Shown here: piece by piece, positions 1 through 7,950 of the stretch | How the letters are laid out: each line of letters starts with the position of its first letter | Numbering within the stretch: position 1 is the first letter of the stretch | NCBI RefSeq assembly: GCF_003610455.1 | Contig: NZ_RAQK01000002.1 | Coordinates: 372,001 to 436,000 of the forward strand | From: Sulfitobacter guttiformis | GTDB lineage: Bacteria; Pseudomonadota; Alphaproteobacteria; Rhodobacterales; Rhodobacteraceae | Direction of reading: 5' to 3' | DNA length: 64,000 bases | Notes under the pieces: generated by a model | The model's database searches: none | The model's input: the letters and a program-made list of their open reading frames with translations, nothing else | What the model was told of the DNA's origin: nothing | Program-made: the position numbers and the translations under genes

Positions 1-1
1 G

Positions 2-268
2 GTCACTGCGATGGACAAAGCCATGCGTGGCGGCGAAATCGTAGCAAGCTTCCCGGTCGAGATGGATGACCAGATCATGCTTGCGACCTCCAAGGGTCAA
101 TCGATCCGCGTGCCAGTTGAGGGTATCTCTTTCCGCTCACGCAGTGCGGGTGGCGTCAAGGTTTTCAACACCGGCAAGAACGAGGTTGTGGTATCAGTCG
201 CGTGGATCGCGGATCAGGGTGACGAAGCAGTAGAAGACGCAACAGAAGCGAGCGGCGAGGCTGAATAA
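2..268 (+). CDS. gyrA: DNA gyrase subunit A, C-terminal end (partial)
   Basis: The reading frame is open from the left edge of the window and ends in TAA at 266-268, so only the last 88 codons are present. The protein segment contains the repeated blade-type pattern of the GyrA C-terminal beta-pinwheel (residues such as GGVKVFNTG and VAWIADQGDE), followed by a short acidic tail rich in E, D and A. GyrA is the breakage-reunion subunit of the GyrA2GyrB2 topoisomerase that introduces negative supercoils, and the pinwheel wraps DNA. The acidic tail is typical for alphaproteobacterial GyrA. A clear intrinsic terminator lies 100 bases downstream. The start and catalytic domain are outside the window. 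Confidence 0.93.
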   Translation, partial: VTAMDKAMRGGEIVASFPVEMDDQIMLATSKGQSIRVPVEGISFRSRSAGGVKVFNTGKNEVVVSVAWIADQGDEAVEDATEASGEAE

Positions 269-368
269 GCCCCGCCCTTCTCGTGTTTGGGCAGTCTTCG
301 TCTCTGGGACATGAAAAAGCAAAATAAAGCTCGATTTCGCGAGTTTCCTTAGTTTTCAGATTACAAAA

Positions 369-401
369 AAGAGCCGCTTCACAATGAAGCGGCTCTTTTG
401 C
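369..401 (+). terminator. Rho-independent terminator after gyrA
   Basis: A perfect 12-bp stem (369-380 pairing with 386-397) around a 5-base loop is flanked by A residues on the left and TTTT on the right, so it should work on both strands. It lies 100 bases after the gyrA stop codon. Confidence 0.9.
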
Positions 402-832
402 TAAGCAGAAAGTTGCTTTGAAGCAAAACTTGTGGGTTAGCCGTGGATACTGTTGCGAAACCGGGCGTGGAAGCAATTACGAGGATTGAAAAGATCCCTG
501 CGCCGAGAGCGGCTGCACCTTCAATGCCTGCGCCTGACGAAAGAGACCCTATGCGGACGCCGAGTTTGCGCAAAAGGGTGTCATCGCGATAACACCAAGA
601 AGTGCGAATGATTTCTTCGGGTATTTCTGTCGTACAAAAATTGATGCAGCAGCGACTCAGCTGACGTAGTGGGTATTGATTAACCCCTGCACCACGGGAC
701 AAAAAGCGCAGAGAGCAGACCGATAAAGCCGCACTATAATACATATATTAGGACGCTGAGGAAAAATGGATTAACCAGAATAAGTTGTGGAATCCTCTGC
801 CCGAAAGCAGAGGTTTCTACCCTGAAGTTTGC
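402..832. other. Gap between gyrA terminator and M32 peptidase gene
   Basis: I see no convincing gene here. A minus-strand frame (744 to 379) has fairly gene-like codon use near its end, but it has no recognisable family and its stop codon falls inside the gyrA terminator stem, so I do not call it. A 7-bp hairpin (794-800 with 807-813) lies just after the stop codon of the minus-strand peptidase gene. A TATAAT hexamer occurs at 735-740 without a good -35 element. Confidence 0.5.
794..813 (-). terminator. Hairpin downstream of the M32 peptidase gene
   Basis: Seven base pairs (CCTCTGC with GCAGAGG) around a 6-base loop start 20 bases beyond the minus-strand stop codon at 833. There is no good U-tract, so it may be a weak terminator or an end-protecting hairpin. 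Confidence 0.4.
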
Positions 833-2308
833 TTAAATATTGTAAATTCCGCTGAATTTTTCTTTCAGATACGCTAAAAGAGGGGCCTCATCGGGCGCTT
901 TTCCGGATGCACGCTCGATGACGTCACGCGGCTCGTACAGACCGCCGTGTGTCTGAACGTTCTCACGTAACCATGTCGTTGCTGCCGAAGTATCGCCAGC
1001 CGCAAGGTCCGCATCCAGACCGGGAAGTGCCTGTCGCATCGCCTCATTCAGGCATCCGGCATAGACGTTTCCAAGGCTGTAGGTCGGAAAATACCCGAAC
1101 AAGCCGACGGGCCAATGCACATCCTGCAAAACCCCGTTTGAGGGCTTGTCGACAGCGAACCCGAAATCGGCCTCGAACCGGTCGTTCCACGCCGCCTCAA
1201 GCTCGCTCACCTGCAAATCGCCAGACATCAACGCGCGCTCGAGGTCGAACCGCAGCAGAACATGCAGGTTATATTGCAACTCGTCCGCCTCGGTCCGGAT
1301 AAATCCATCGCCCACGCGGTTTACAGTGGCATAGAAAGCATCTTCGTCTTTTACGCCAAATTCACCAAACGCATCTTTCATCTGGCCAAACAACCAGCCG
1401 GTAAATGCGCGGCTGCGGCCAATCTGGTTTTCGTAAATCCGGCTCTGGCTTTCGTGGACACCCATACTCACGCCACTGCCAAGTGGGGTCAGTAGGTGAT
1501 CCGCGTGGATGTTCTGCTCATAGGCGGCATGGCCTACCTCGTGAATTGTGGAGTAAAAGCAATTGAACGGGTCAATAGGATTTGTCCGTGTGGTAATACG
1601 AACATCCAGGCCCGAACCGCTCGAAAACGGATGCACTGCTTTGTCCACCCGCCCGCGTGTCATGTCATAGCCAAAGGTTTTCGCCAGTTGGCGCGTCAGT
1701 TTCATCTGCGCACCTTCGTCGTATTCACCGCTCAGTGGCGCCACAGGTTTTGCCTCACGAATGGCTGCGCGCAGTTCAGACAGAACAGGCCGCATGGAGC
1801 CGAACATCGCCTCCAGATCGGCCCCTGTCGTACCGGGCTCATAATCTGCCAACATAGCATCATAGACATCACCACCAGCCGCCAGTGCCTGCCCCTCTTC
1901 GCGCTTGAGCATGATCACTTCGGCCAGTGTTGGCGCAAAAGCCTTGAAATCATTATCGGCGCGTGCTTCGGCCCAGATGCCTTGGGAGGCCGACGTGAGC
2001 TTTGCAATGCGGGTCGCCAAAGCTGCGGGCACTTTGCTGGTGCGCTCGAAACTGCGGCGAATGTGGCGCATGTTGGCTCTGCCCACTTCGTCCAGCGTCT
2101 TGTCGTCAATCGCGGAAAGCCAGTCACCGACCCGTGGATCAATCCGGCGCGCATGAAGGATACTCTCCATAGCGGCCATTTCCTCGGCCCGTTGCGGGGC
2201 GGCGCCGCGCGGCATCATTGTCTCCTGATCCCACCCAAGGCGCCCGGCTACTTGCCCCAATGCTTGTGTATCGCGGTTGAATTCCATCAAATCATCGTAG
2301 GCGGTCAT
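833..2308 (-). CDS. Carboxypeptidase Taq family metallopeptidase (M32)
   Basis: This 491-residue protein matches the M32 carboxypeptidase family in length and pattern. The zinc-binding HEVGH motif is at residues 256-260, preceded by the family-typical stretch with DPFNCFYSTI. M32 enzymes are cytoplasmic zinc metallocarboxypeptidases that remove C-terminal residues from peptides. No signal peptide is visible. The ATG overlaps the end of ctaA in an ATGA junction (2305-2308), so the gene is probably translationally coupled to heme A synthase. The functional link between the two genes is unclear. The gene looks intact. Confidence 0.93.
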   Translation of the reverse strand: MTAYDDLMEFNRDTQALGQVAGRLGWDQETMMPRGAAPQRAEEMAAMESILHARRIDPRVGDWLSAIDDKTLDEVGRANMRHIRRSFERTSKVPAALATRIAKLTSASQGIWAEARADNDFKAFAPTLAEVIMLKREEGQALAAGGDVYDAMLADYEPGTTGADLEAMFGSMRPVLSELRAAIREAKPVAPLSGEYDEGAQMKLTRQLAKTFGYDMTRGRVDKAVHPFSSGSGLDVRITTRTNPIDPFNCFYSTIHEVGHAAYEQNIHADHLLTPLGSGVSMGVHESQSRIYENQIGRSRAFTGWLFGQMKDAFGEFGVKDEDAFYATVNRVGDGFIRTEADELQYNLHVLLRFDLERALMSGDLQVSELEAAWNDRFEADFGFAVDKPSNGVLQDVHWPVGLFGYFPTYSLGNVYAGCLNEAMRQALPGLDADLAAGDTSAATTWLRENVQTHGGLYEPRDVIERASGKAPDEAPLLAYLKEKFSGIYNI

Positions 2309-3456
2309 GTAGTAGCTCCTCTGAGCGATGTCGCGATTGGGTACAGGGACAAATGGCGGGCCCGCAAGATCAGCACAAAGCAGACCACTGCAAGACCTTG
2401 ATGTGCAAGCGCTACGGGCATGATGGCGGCAACCATCACAGTTGTAATACCAAGGACCACCTGTGCAGTGATCGCAACAAACGCCAGATTAAACGCGCGG
2501 CGGGTTCTGGAATGGCTTGATTTGCGCCCGCGCAGCCAGACGATGATTGCAAAAGCAAACAGAAGATAACCCGTCATGCGGTGGATAAACTGCACCAGAC
2601 CGGGGTTCTCGATAAAGTTGATCATGAACGGCTCAAGGACAAAGGCCTGTGGCGGGAAAAACTGGCCAGCCATGAGCGGCCAATCAGTATAGGTGCGGCC
2701 CGCATCAATGCCCGCCACCAGCGCACCGATGATGATTTGCAAAAATGTTAAGTGCAGCAAACCTGTGCTCAGGCCATAAAGCTTACCTTCCTTGGCGCGG
2801 CGAGCCTGCATCAAATCACGTTCGGTGCGGCCAAGACTGAGAGCGAACCACGTAATCAATCCCATGATGATAAATGCAAGTCCCAAATGCGTGGCAAGGC
2901 GCACGGAATGTACGTCGGTTGTTGCTTCGCCGGTGGTTACCCCCGACGAGACCATCCACCATCCGATCGCACCCTGCATGCCACCCAAACCGCCCAGTAA
3001 AAGCAGGCGTGGCGTCCAGCCTGTCGGAATCTGACGGCGTAAAAGGAACCAGAAGAACCCGACAGCCCAAACAAGGCCAATTACGCGGCCAAGTTGACGG
3101 TGGCCCCATTCCCACCAGTAAATCACTTTGAAGTCGGCCAGTGTCATCCAGCTGTTTTGCAACAGGAATTCATCAATCTGCTGATATTTTGCAAATTCCG
3201 AGGCCCAGTCGGCGGCATTCAGCGGCGGAATCGATCCGGTCAACGGGCGCCATTCGGTGATGCTTAGGCCGCTGTCGGTCAGGCGCGTGGCACCGCCCAC
3301 GAGGATCATCAGAAAAACCAGAGCAAATAGCGAGATTAGCCAGTTGCGGATGGAAATACGCGCACCGGTGCGGCCCTTGTCGATGACGCCCATTTGCGCT
3401 ACCGGCTTTGCCGTGTCTGCACCCACTTCTTCGAACAGTTTGCGTTTGGTTGCCAT
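2305..3456 (-). CDS. ctaA: Heme A synthase (COX15/CtaA type 2)
   Basis: This 383-residue membrane protein oxidises the C8 methyl group of heme O to the formyl group of heme A, the cofactor of aa3-type cytochrome c oxidase. About eight membrane segments can be seen. The four conserved heme-ligating histidines are present at residues 119 (in EWGHRQLGR), 190 (in ATHLGLAF), 292 (in IHRMTGY) and 352 (in LAHQGLAV). The family signature RLTDSGLSITEW is near residue 58. A cytoplasmic N-terminus of about 35 residues precedes the first helix. It is the upstream gene of a two-gene unit with the M32 peptidase, which overlaps it by 4 bases. Confidence 0.95.
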   Translation of the reverse strand: MATKRKLFEEVGADTAKPVAQMGVIDKGRTGARISIRNWLISLFALVFLMILVGGATRLTDSGLSITEWRPLTGSIPPLNAADWASEFAKYQQIDEFLLQNSWMTLADFKVIYWWEWGHRQLGRVIGLVWAVGFFWFLLRRQIPTGWTPRLLLLGGLGGMQGAIGWWMVSSGVTTGEATTDVHSVRLATHLGLAFIIMGLITWFALSLGRTERDLMQARRAKEGKLYGLSTGLLHLTFLQIIIGALVAGIDAGRTYTDWPLMAGQFFPPQAFVLEPFMINFIENPGLVQFIHRMTGYLLFAFAIIVWLRGRKSSHSRTRRAFNLAFVAITAQVVLGITTVMVAAIMPVALAHQGLAVVCFVLILRARHLSLYPIATSLRGATT

Positions 3457-3514
3457 GCTTTCGCGCTCCTTCTTCGTTCTCGCTCCGTGAAGTAGCCCCT
3501 CGCGCCCACAGCGT

Positions 3515-4261
3515 CTAGCTGCGTTCCTTCCAGCGGACCATCTGCCGCAAGGTGCCGTGTAAAATCTGCACGTCCGCCCGCGTCAGCGGCAGGCGGCTCC
3601 ACAGATTGCGCAGATTAAGCTTCATCGAGGCCGCTTTATGCTCCGGATAGAAAAAGCCCGCCTCTTCAAGCCGCTCCTCATAATGCTTTGCAAGGTGCTC
3701 GATCTCTGAATTGTGCGCCCATTCGCCCCCCGCCAGCTCCTCGACTATCGCTGGTTGTGTGGCGTGCAGCCGCATCCATTCATATCCCATCAACAGCACG
3801 CATTGTGCCAGATTGAGCGAGGCAAATTCGGGGTTCACAGGCACCGAGATGATCGCATTGGAGCGGGCAATATCGTCATTTTCCAGCCCTGCCCGTTCAG
3901 GTCCGAAAAGCACTGCAACCCTTTGACCGTTTGCGATTTTCTGTGCGGCCAACTGCATTGCGGCCTCGGGGGTATAGACGGGTTTTGTCAGATCACGGTC
4001 CCGCGCCGTTGTTGCAAAGACAAAGCTGCAATCGGCCAGCGCATGGGGCAGATCCGGCGAGAGCAGCGCGTGATCCAACACCCGACCTGCCCCCGATGCC
4101 ATTGCTACCGCCGCCGGATTTGGCCAGCCGTCCCGCGGCGCCACAACGCGCATGTGATCCAGCCCGAAGTTGAGCATGGCCCGCGCTGCAGCGCCGATAT
4201 TCTCGCCCATTTGCGGGCGGACAAGGACGAAGGACGGTGCGGAGGGGTGTTCAATTGTCAT
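3515..4261 (-). CDS. trmJ: SpoU-family tRNA/rRNA 2'-O-methyltransferase (TrmJ-like)
   Basis: A 248-residue SPOUT-class RNA methyltransferase. The trefoil-knot SAM-binding motifs are visible as FGPERAGL (residues 119-126) and SLNLAQ (148-153), and the N-terminal motif with NIGAAARAMLNFG is also present. This pattern and length fit the TrmH group 1/TrmJ subfamily, which methylates the ribose at position 32 of several tRNAs in E. coli. The exact target in this organism is inferred. The gene is transcribed in the same direction as ctaA with a 58-base gap, so the three minus-strand genes may share a transcript. Confidence 0.9.
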   Translation of the reverse strand: MTIEHPSAPSFVLVRPQMGENIGAAARAMLNFGLDHMRVVAPRDGWPNPAAVAMASGAGRVLDHALLSPDLPHALADCSFVFATTARDRDLTKPVYTPEAAMQLAAQKIANGQRVAVLFGPERAGLENDDIARSNAIISVPVNPEFASLNLAQCVLLMGYEWMRLHATQPAIVEELAGGEWAHNSEIEHLAKHYEERLEEAGFFYPEHKAASMKLNLRNLWSRLPLTRADVQILHGTLRQMVRWKERS

Positions 4262-4394
4262 GGCGCCCTGTTACCCCGTCCCAGCGCCCTTGCCAATAAC
4301 ATCTGCGCAGGTGTGCGGCAGGTGTGGAATAGAGTTTCCATCCCGCCGATGATTACGCTATTGCCACAGCCACGCCACGCAAGGACAGCAGCCC

Positions 4395-5018
4395 ATGACA
4401 AACGCCCCAGAACAGCCACAGCTTTATCTCATCACCCCGCCGCAGCTGGATCTAACCAGTTATGCCGATACGCTTGCGCGGGTTCTTGATGCCCATCCGG
4501 CGGCCTGTGTGCGCCTTGCCCTCGCCACCAAGGACGAGGATGTGCTGTCACGCGCTGCCGATACACTTCGGGCAGTCACGGATGCACGCGAAGTGGCGCT
4601 GGTAATTGCGGATCATACACTGCTGGCCGAACGGTTGGGCCTTGACGGTGTGCACCTTTCTGATGCTGCCCGTTCGGTCCGGCATGCCCGTAAAGTGCTG
4701 GGGCCTGATGCCATCGTCGGTAGCTTTTGCGCAGGCTCGCGCCATGACGGGATGAGTGCAGGCGAAGCGGGAGCAGATTACGTAGCTTTTGGTCCGGTTC
4801 GCAATACTGCTCTTGATGACGGGGAGATTGCCGAGGCCGATATGTTCCAGTGGTGGTCCGAAGTGATCGAGGTGCCTTGCGTTGCCGAAGGTCAACTTGA
4901 TGCCGCTATGATCGCACAGCTCGCCCCCATGACCGATTTTTTCGGCATCGGGGACGAGATTTGGGGTCAGGACGATCCGGTTGCCGCCCTGACGGCTCTT
5001 TGGTCTGCTGTAGGGTAA
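4395..5018 (+). CDS. Thiamine phosphate synthase-like TIM-barrel protein
   Basis: A 207-residue protein of the ThiE/TenI fold. It shows the family landmarks GVHLSD (residues 85-90) and GADYVAFGP (126-134). Thiamine phosphate synthase couples the pyrimidine and thiazole moieties of thiamine. Two features are atypical. The usual GQ after HL is replaced by SD, and the usual glycine in the YIG-GP loop is replaced by alanine. The protein may therefore be a diverged ThiE or a paralogue of other function. No other thiamine gene lies nearby. The stop codon sits inside a 9-bp hairpin shared with the convergent downstream gene. Confidence 0.75.
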   Translation: MTNAPEQPQLYLITPPQLDLTSYADTLARVLDAHPAACVRLALATKDEDVLSRAADTLRAVTDAREVALVIADHTLLAERLGLDGVHLSDAARSVRHARKVLGPDAIVGSFCAGSRHDGMSAGEAGADYVAFGPVRNTALDDGEIAEADMFQWWSEVIEVPCVAEGQLDAAMIAQLAPMTDFFGIGDEIWGQDDPVAALTALWSAVG

Positions 5019-5029
5019 TCCCCTACAGC
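5007..5029. terminator. Bidirectional hairpin between convergent genes
   Basis: A perfect 9-bp stem (5007-5015 with 5021-5029) and 5-base loop span the TAA stop at 5016-5018 and lie 8 bases from the convergent stop at 5037. There is no U-tract, so termination may be partial or Rho-assisted. Confidence 0.5.
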
Positions 5030-5036
5030 GCTGCCA

Positions 5037-6206
5037 TTACAGCAAGGTCCGCTCGATCACCCAGTAAATGCCGATCAAAGCGATCAGCAAAGAACCTGTG
5101 ACCGACAGCGCGCGGAACATCACTGGGTACTCCGTTACCATCTCCTCGGCGCCGGAAAGCTTCGCTCGGCGTGCGGCCAGCACACCGAGCCAGATAAGTG
5201 CAAAGGCCAGCGCAATAACGGCAAGCTGTCCCAGCTCTACCCCCACGTTAAATCCGATGAGCGCCGGCACGAACTGGTCGTCGGGCAATCCAAAATCCCC
5301 CAGCACAGAGGCAAAGCCCAACCCGTGCAGCAGGCCAAAGCCGAAAATCACCGCAGGGCGCCATTTTGTCAGGCCGCGGGCAAAGATGTTCTCGACAGCG
5401 ACATAGACGATAGAGGCCGCAATCAGCGGCTCGACGATGCTGCCCGGTACGTTGACCAGACCCATAGCCCCCAACGCCAGCGTGACGGTATGGGCCAGCG
5501 TGAAGGCCGAGACCTGCCAGATCAGCGGACGCAGATGGATCGACAGAAAAAAGAGCCCCAAAACAAACAGAATATGATCAAGCCCTTTTGGCAAAATGTG
5601 GTCGAAACCTACGGGAATATATCCCGCGAATGTTTGCCAGCCACCTGCCTGATCTCCTCCGTCGAGCGCGATTGCAGGGCTGCTTTCGCCGCCAGCAATC
5701 AAACCGGTAAAGGGTGCCTCAACGCCCTGTTGGCGCAGCACCAGATCGCCGCCGCCATCGGGCCATGACACCGTAATAGTGGATCCTTCGGGCATGTCAG
5801 CTGCCAGATCCCATTCCGCGATGCGCGGCAATTCGGGATCAACGCCCGCTGGCACCATGATCCCCATGCTTTCGAGGATAAGTGGTCTGCCATCCACGCT
5901 GATCACCGGCAGGGCATTCCATCCGTCCAGCAGTTCAGGCGCGCGCGCGGCCAGTGCATCTTTTGATAAAGCGCGCAACGCGTCGTAATCCTCGGCCTCT
6001 GGCGCATTATTGGTGTCGTCAATGACGTCAAGATCGACGCCTGCGATAAACGCTTCAAGGTTAATCCGCAGGCTCAGCTCCGCGCGGCCTTCGACGACAG
6101 TGAGATCGGCAATTGTAGGCACAACTTCGTGCGCCAGTGCGGGACTGCTTGACAACGCAAGCACGAATGCCAGCTTAGTTAACAGTAAAAGGGAAAACCG
6201 TTTCAT
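5037..6206 (-). CDS. HupE/UreJ-family membrane protein with periplasmic N-domain
   Basis: From the ATG at 6206 the product has 389 residues. It begins with a signal peptide (hydrophobic core then ALAHE near residue 26). A soluble, probably periplasmic domain of about 170 residues follows, then six or so membrane helices with the histidine-containing signature GFDHILPKGLDHILF typical of HupE/UreJ_2 proteins. Members are linked to nickel or cobalt uptake, but this subfamily has no proven substrate. I prefer the ATG at 6206 to an in-frame GTG at 6215, because AGGTGAG lies 4 bases before the ATG. The start codon overlaps that of the divergent DUF4198 gene, which suggests a joint role in metal or solute handling. 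Confidence 0.85.
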   Translation of the reverse strand: MKRFSLLLLTKLAFVLALSSSPALAHEVVPTIADLTVVEGRAELSLRINLEAFIAGVDLDVIDDTNNAPEAEDYDALRALSKDALAARAPELLDGWNALPVISVDGRPLILESMGIMVPAGVDPELPRIAEWDLAADMPEGSTITVSWPDGGGDLVLRQQGVEAPFTGLIAGGESSPAIALDGGDQAGGWQTFAGYIPVGFDHILPKGLDHILFVLGLFFLSIHLRPLIWQVSAFTLAHTVTLALGAMGLVNVPGSIVEPLIAASIVYVAVENIFARGLTKWRPAVIFGFGLLHGLGFASVLGDFGLPDDQFVPALIGFNVGVELGQLAVIALAFALIWLGVLAARRAKLSGAEEMVTEYPVMFRALSVTGSLLIALIGIYWVIERTLL

Positions 6207-6210
6207 GAAA
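6201..6210. promoter_or_regulatory. Palindrome holding two divergent overlapping start codons
   Basis: The 10-base palindrome TTTCATGAAA contains ATG AAA on both strands (plus start at 6205, minus start at 6206). Shine-Dalgarno-like sequences for each gene (plus-strand AAAGGGA near 6188-6194, minus-strand AGGTGAG at 6217-6211) lie inside the coding region of the other gene. Each promoter must therefore be inside the opposite coding sequence. Confidence 0.8.
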
Positions 6211-7023
6211 CTCACCTATATTGCGTCGATCTCGACAATCTTGTTAGCCGCTCCCGTGGCCAATGCCCATGAATTCTGGATTGATCCACCGGAATTTCAA
6301 GTGGAAAGTAGCGCAGCCTTCACTGCTGACTTGCGCAACGGGCAGTTATTCGAGGGGACGGTGCAGTCTTATTTTGCTGACCGCAATACGCGTTTCGATG
6401 TCACAATCGGTGATACTACTGTGCCTGTTACGGGCAGGATGGGGGATCGCCCCGCGCTCCAGATTGATGCGCCTGGGCAAGACGGGTTAATGATAATCGC
6501 CCATGAGGCCGCACCTTCCAGCCTGACCTATGCTGAATGGCCTAAGTTCCTCGCATTTGTCGAGCATAAGGATTTCAAGGAGGCTGAAGCTGTTCATACT
6601 GCGCAGGGCTGGGCCAAGGAAGGCTTTAAAGAGATCTATACCCGCCATTCCAAATCTCTTGTTGCGGTGGGTAGCGGTGAAGGGTCCGACCGCGAATTGG
6701 GACTCACGACTGAATTTGTCGCCCTCGAGAATCCCTACGCTGCAGATTTTGATGGCACACTTGATGTGGCACTACTCTACAATGGTGCACCGCGCGCAGA
6801 TGCGCAGATAGAGGTTTACGAACGCGATCCCGAAGATGCCGTGACGGTGAGTATCCTGCGCACCGATGCCATGGGAAACGCGTCGGTTCCGCTCGTGGAA
6901 GGCATGGAATACCTGCTTGATGCGGTGGTCTTGCGCCCCGTAGAGGGCGCCACGACCGTCGAGGCGGGCCCGGTTTGGGAGACCCTCTGGGCCTCCATGA
7001 CATTCGCGATGCCGGCACGCTAA
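6205..7023 (+). CDS. DUF4198 domain-containing periplasmic protein
   Basis: The product has 272 residues from the ATG at 6205. The first 20 residues form a signal peptide ending in PVANA, and the mature protein begins with HEFWIDP, the hallmark of the DUF4198 family. The rest is predicted beta-rich, with a carboxypeptidase-regulatory-like C-terminal part. DUF4198 proteins often lie beside nickel/cobalt transporters or TonB-dependent receptors and are thought to bind metal or assist uptake. The N-terminal histidine after signal cleavage would be well placed for metal binding (inference). A longer frame begins at 6010, but only the 6205 start gives a signal peptide. It is divergent from the HupE-like gene. 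Confidence 0.85.
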   Translation: MKLTYIASISTILLAAPVANAHEFWIDPPEFQVESSAAFTADLRNGQLFEGTVQSYFADRNTRFDVTIGDTTVPVTGRMGDRPALQIDAPGQDGLMIIAHEAAPSSLTYAEWPKFLAFVEHKDFKEAEAVHTAQGWAKEGFKEIYTRHSKSLVAVGSGEGSDRELGLTTEFVALENPYAADFDGTLDVALLYNGAPRADAQIEVYERDPEDAVTVSILRTDAMGNASVPLVEGMEYLLDAVVLRPVEGATTVEAGPVWETLWASMTFAMPAR

Positions 7024-7071
7024 ACTCTTAACCCCTTGCACGTGGCGGGATCGCGGGCCAAAACCCCCGAT

Positions 7072-7950
7072 ATGAAAGATACGCCTGAAATCCTGTGCAT
7101 CGGCTCCGTCCTGTGGGACGTGATCGGCCGGTGCGATAATCCAATGCGCCAGGGGTCCGACATGCCGGGCCGCATTTCCCGCCTGCCCGGCGGTGTTGCG
7201 ATGAATATTGCTATGGCATTGCGGCGCTTCGGCCTCACGCCTGCCCTGCTCAGCGCCGTAGGCCGTGATGTCGAGGGCGATGCATTGATCTCGGCCTGTC
7301 ATGCGCGGGGCCTTCGCACGGACCTGATCTACCGTTCCGATGACTTACCGACGGATCAATACATGGCGATCGAGGCCACCAACGGCCTAATTGCCGCCAT
7401 AGCTGATGCGCATTCACTGGAAGCTGCGGGTGCAAAAATTTTGCGTCCGCTCGAAAACCTCATGATACCTTTTACCGGTGCGGTGGCCCTCGACGGTAAT
7501 CTCACGCTTGAATTGCTATCGCAAATGGCACGCAGTCCTTTGCTGGCACAGGCCGATCTGCGGGTTGCGCCAGCATCTCCCGGTAAGGCATTGCGATTGA
7601 TGCCTTTTGTCCAGTCAGGGCGCGGCACCCTTTATGTGAACCTCGAAGAGGCAGGTCTTTTGTGCCAAATGCAGTTCGACAGCTCTGAAATTGCAGCCAG
7701 TACCTTGCTGGAGCGGGGTGCCGCGCGTGCTGTTGTGACGGATGGCGGAAACCCCGCCACTGTCGCGGCGCCCGACGGTACGGTGACACAGACGCCGCCG
7801 CCAGTTTCCGTCACGCGGGTCACCGGTGCTGGCGATACGTTTATGGCGGCGCATATCGCGGCCGAATTGCGCGGCCTTGCCCCAGATGCCGCATTGTACG
7901 AAGCCCTGAACGCAGCTGCGCTTTATGTTGCCGGAGAAACTAAAATATGA
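7072..7950 (+). CDS. psuK: PfkB-family sugar kinase, probable pseudouridine kinase
   Basis: A 292-residue ribokinase-fold enzyme. The N-terminal PfkB pattern (CIGSVLWDVIG, then GGVAMNIAMALRRFG) and the C-terminal signature GAGDTFMA (residues 252-259, catalytic Asp255) are intact. The gene overlaps psuG by 4 bases (7947-7950). This supports a role in phosphorylating pseudouridine to pseudouridine 5'-phosphate, which PsuG then splits into uracil and ribose 5-phosphate. A TTG at 7036 would add 12 residues, but the ATG at 7072 fits the family better. Kinase specificity rests on the gene pair, not on sequence alone. Confidence 0.85.
   Translation: MKDTPEILCIGSVLWDVIGRCDNPMRQGSDMPGRISRLPGGVAMNIAMALRRFGLTPALLSAVGRDVEGDALISACHARGLRTDLIYRSDDLPTDQYMAIEATNGLIAAIADAHSLEAAGAKILRPLENLMIPFTGAVALDGNLTLELLSQMARSPLLAQADLRVAPASPGKALRLMPFVQSGRGTLYVNLEEAGLLCQMQFDSSEIAASTLLERGAARAVVTDGGNPATVAAPDGTVTQTPPPVSVTRVTGAGDTFMAAHIAAELRGLAPDAALYEALNAAALYVAGETKI

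Noticed and set aside
379..744. Minus-strand 121-codon frame after gyrA
   Set aside because: Its stop lies inside the gyrA terminator stem, no family is recognised, and the N-terminal half is Cys-rich and unlike the neighbours. The codon use at the end is fair, so a decayed gene cannot be excluded.
1496..2401. Plus-strand 301-codon frame opposite the M32 peptidase gene
   Set aside because: It is the antisense of a well-supported gene, with unusual Cys and His content and no start signal.
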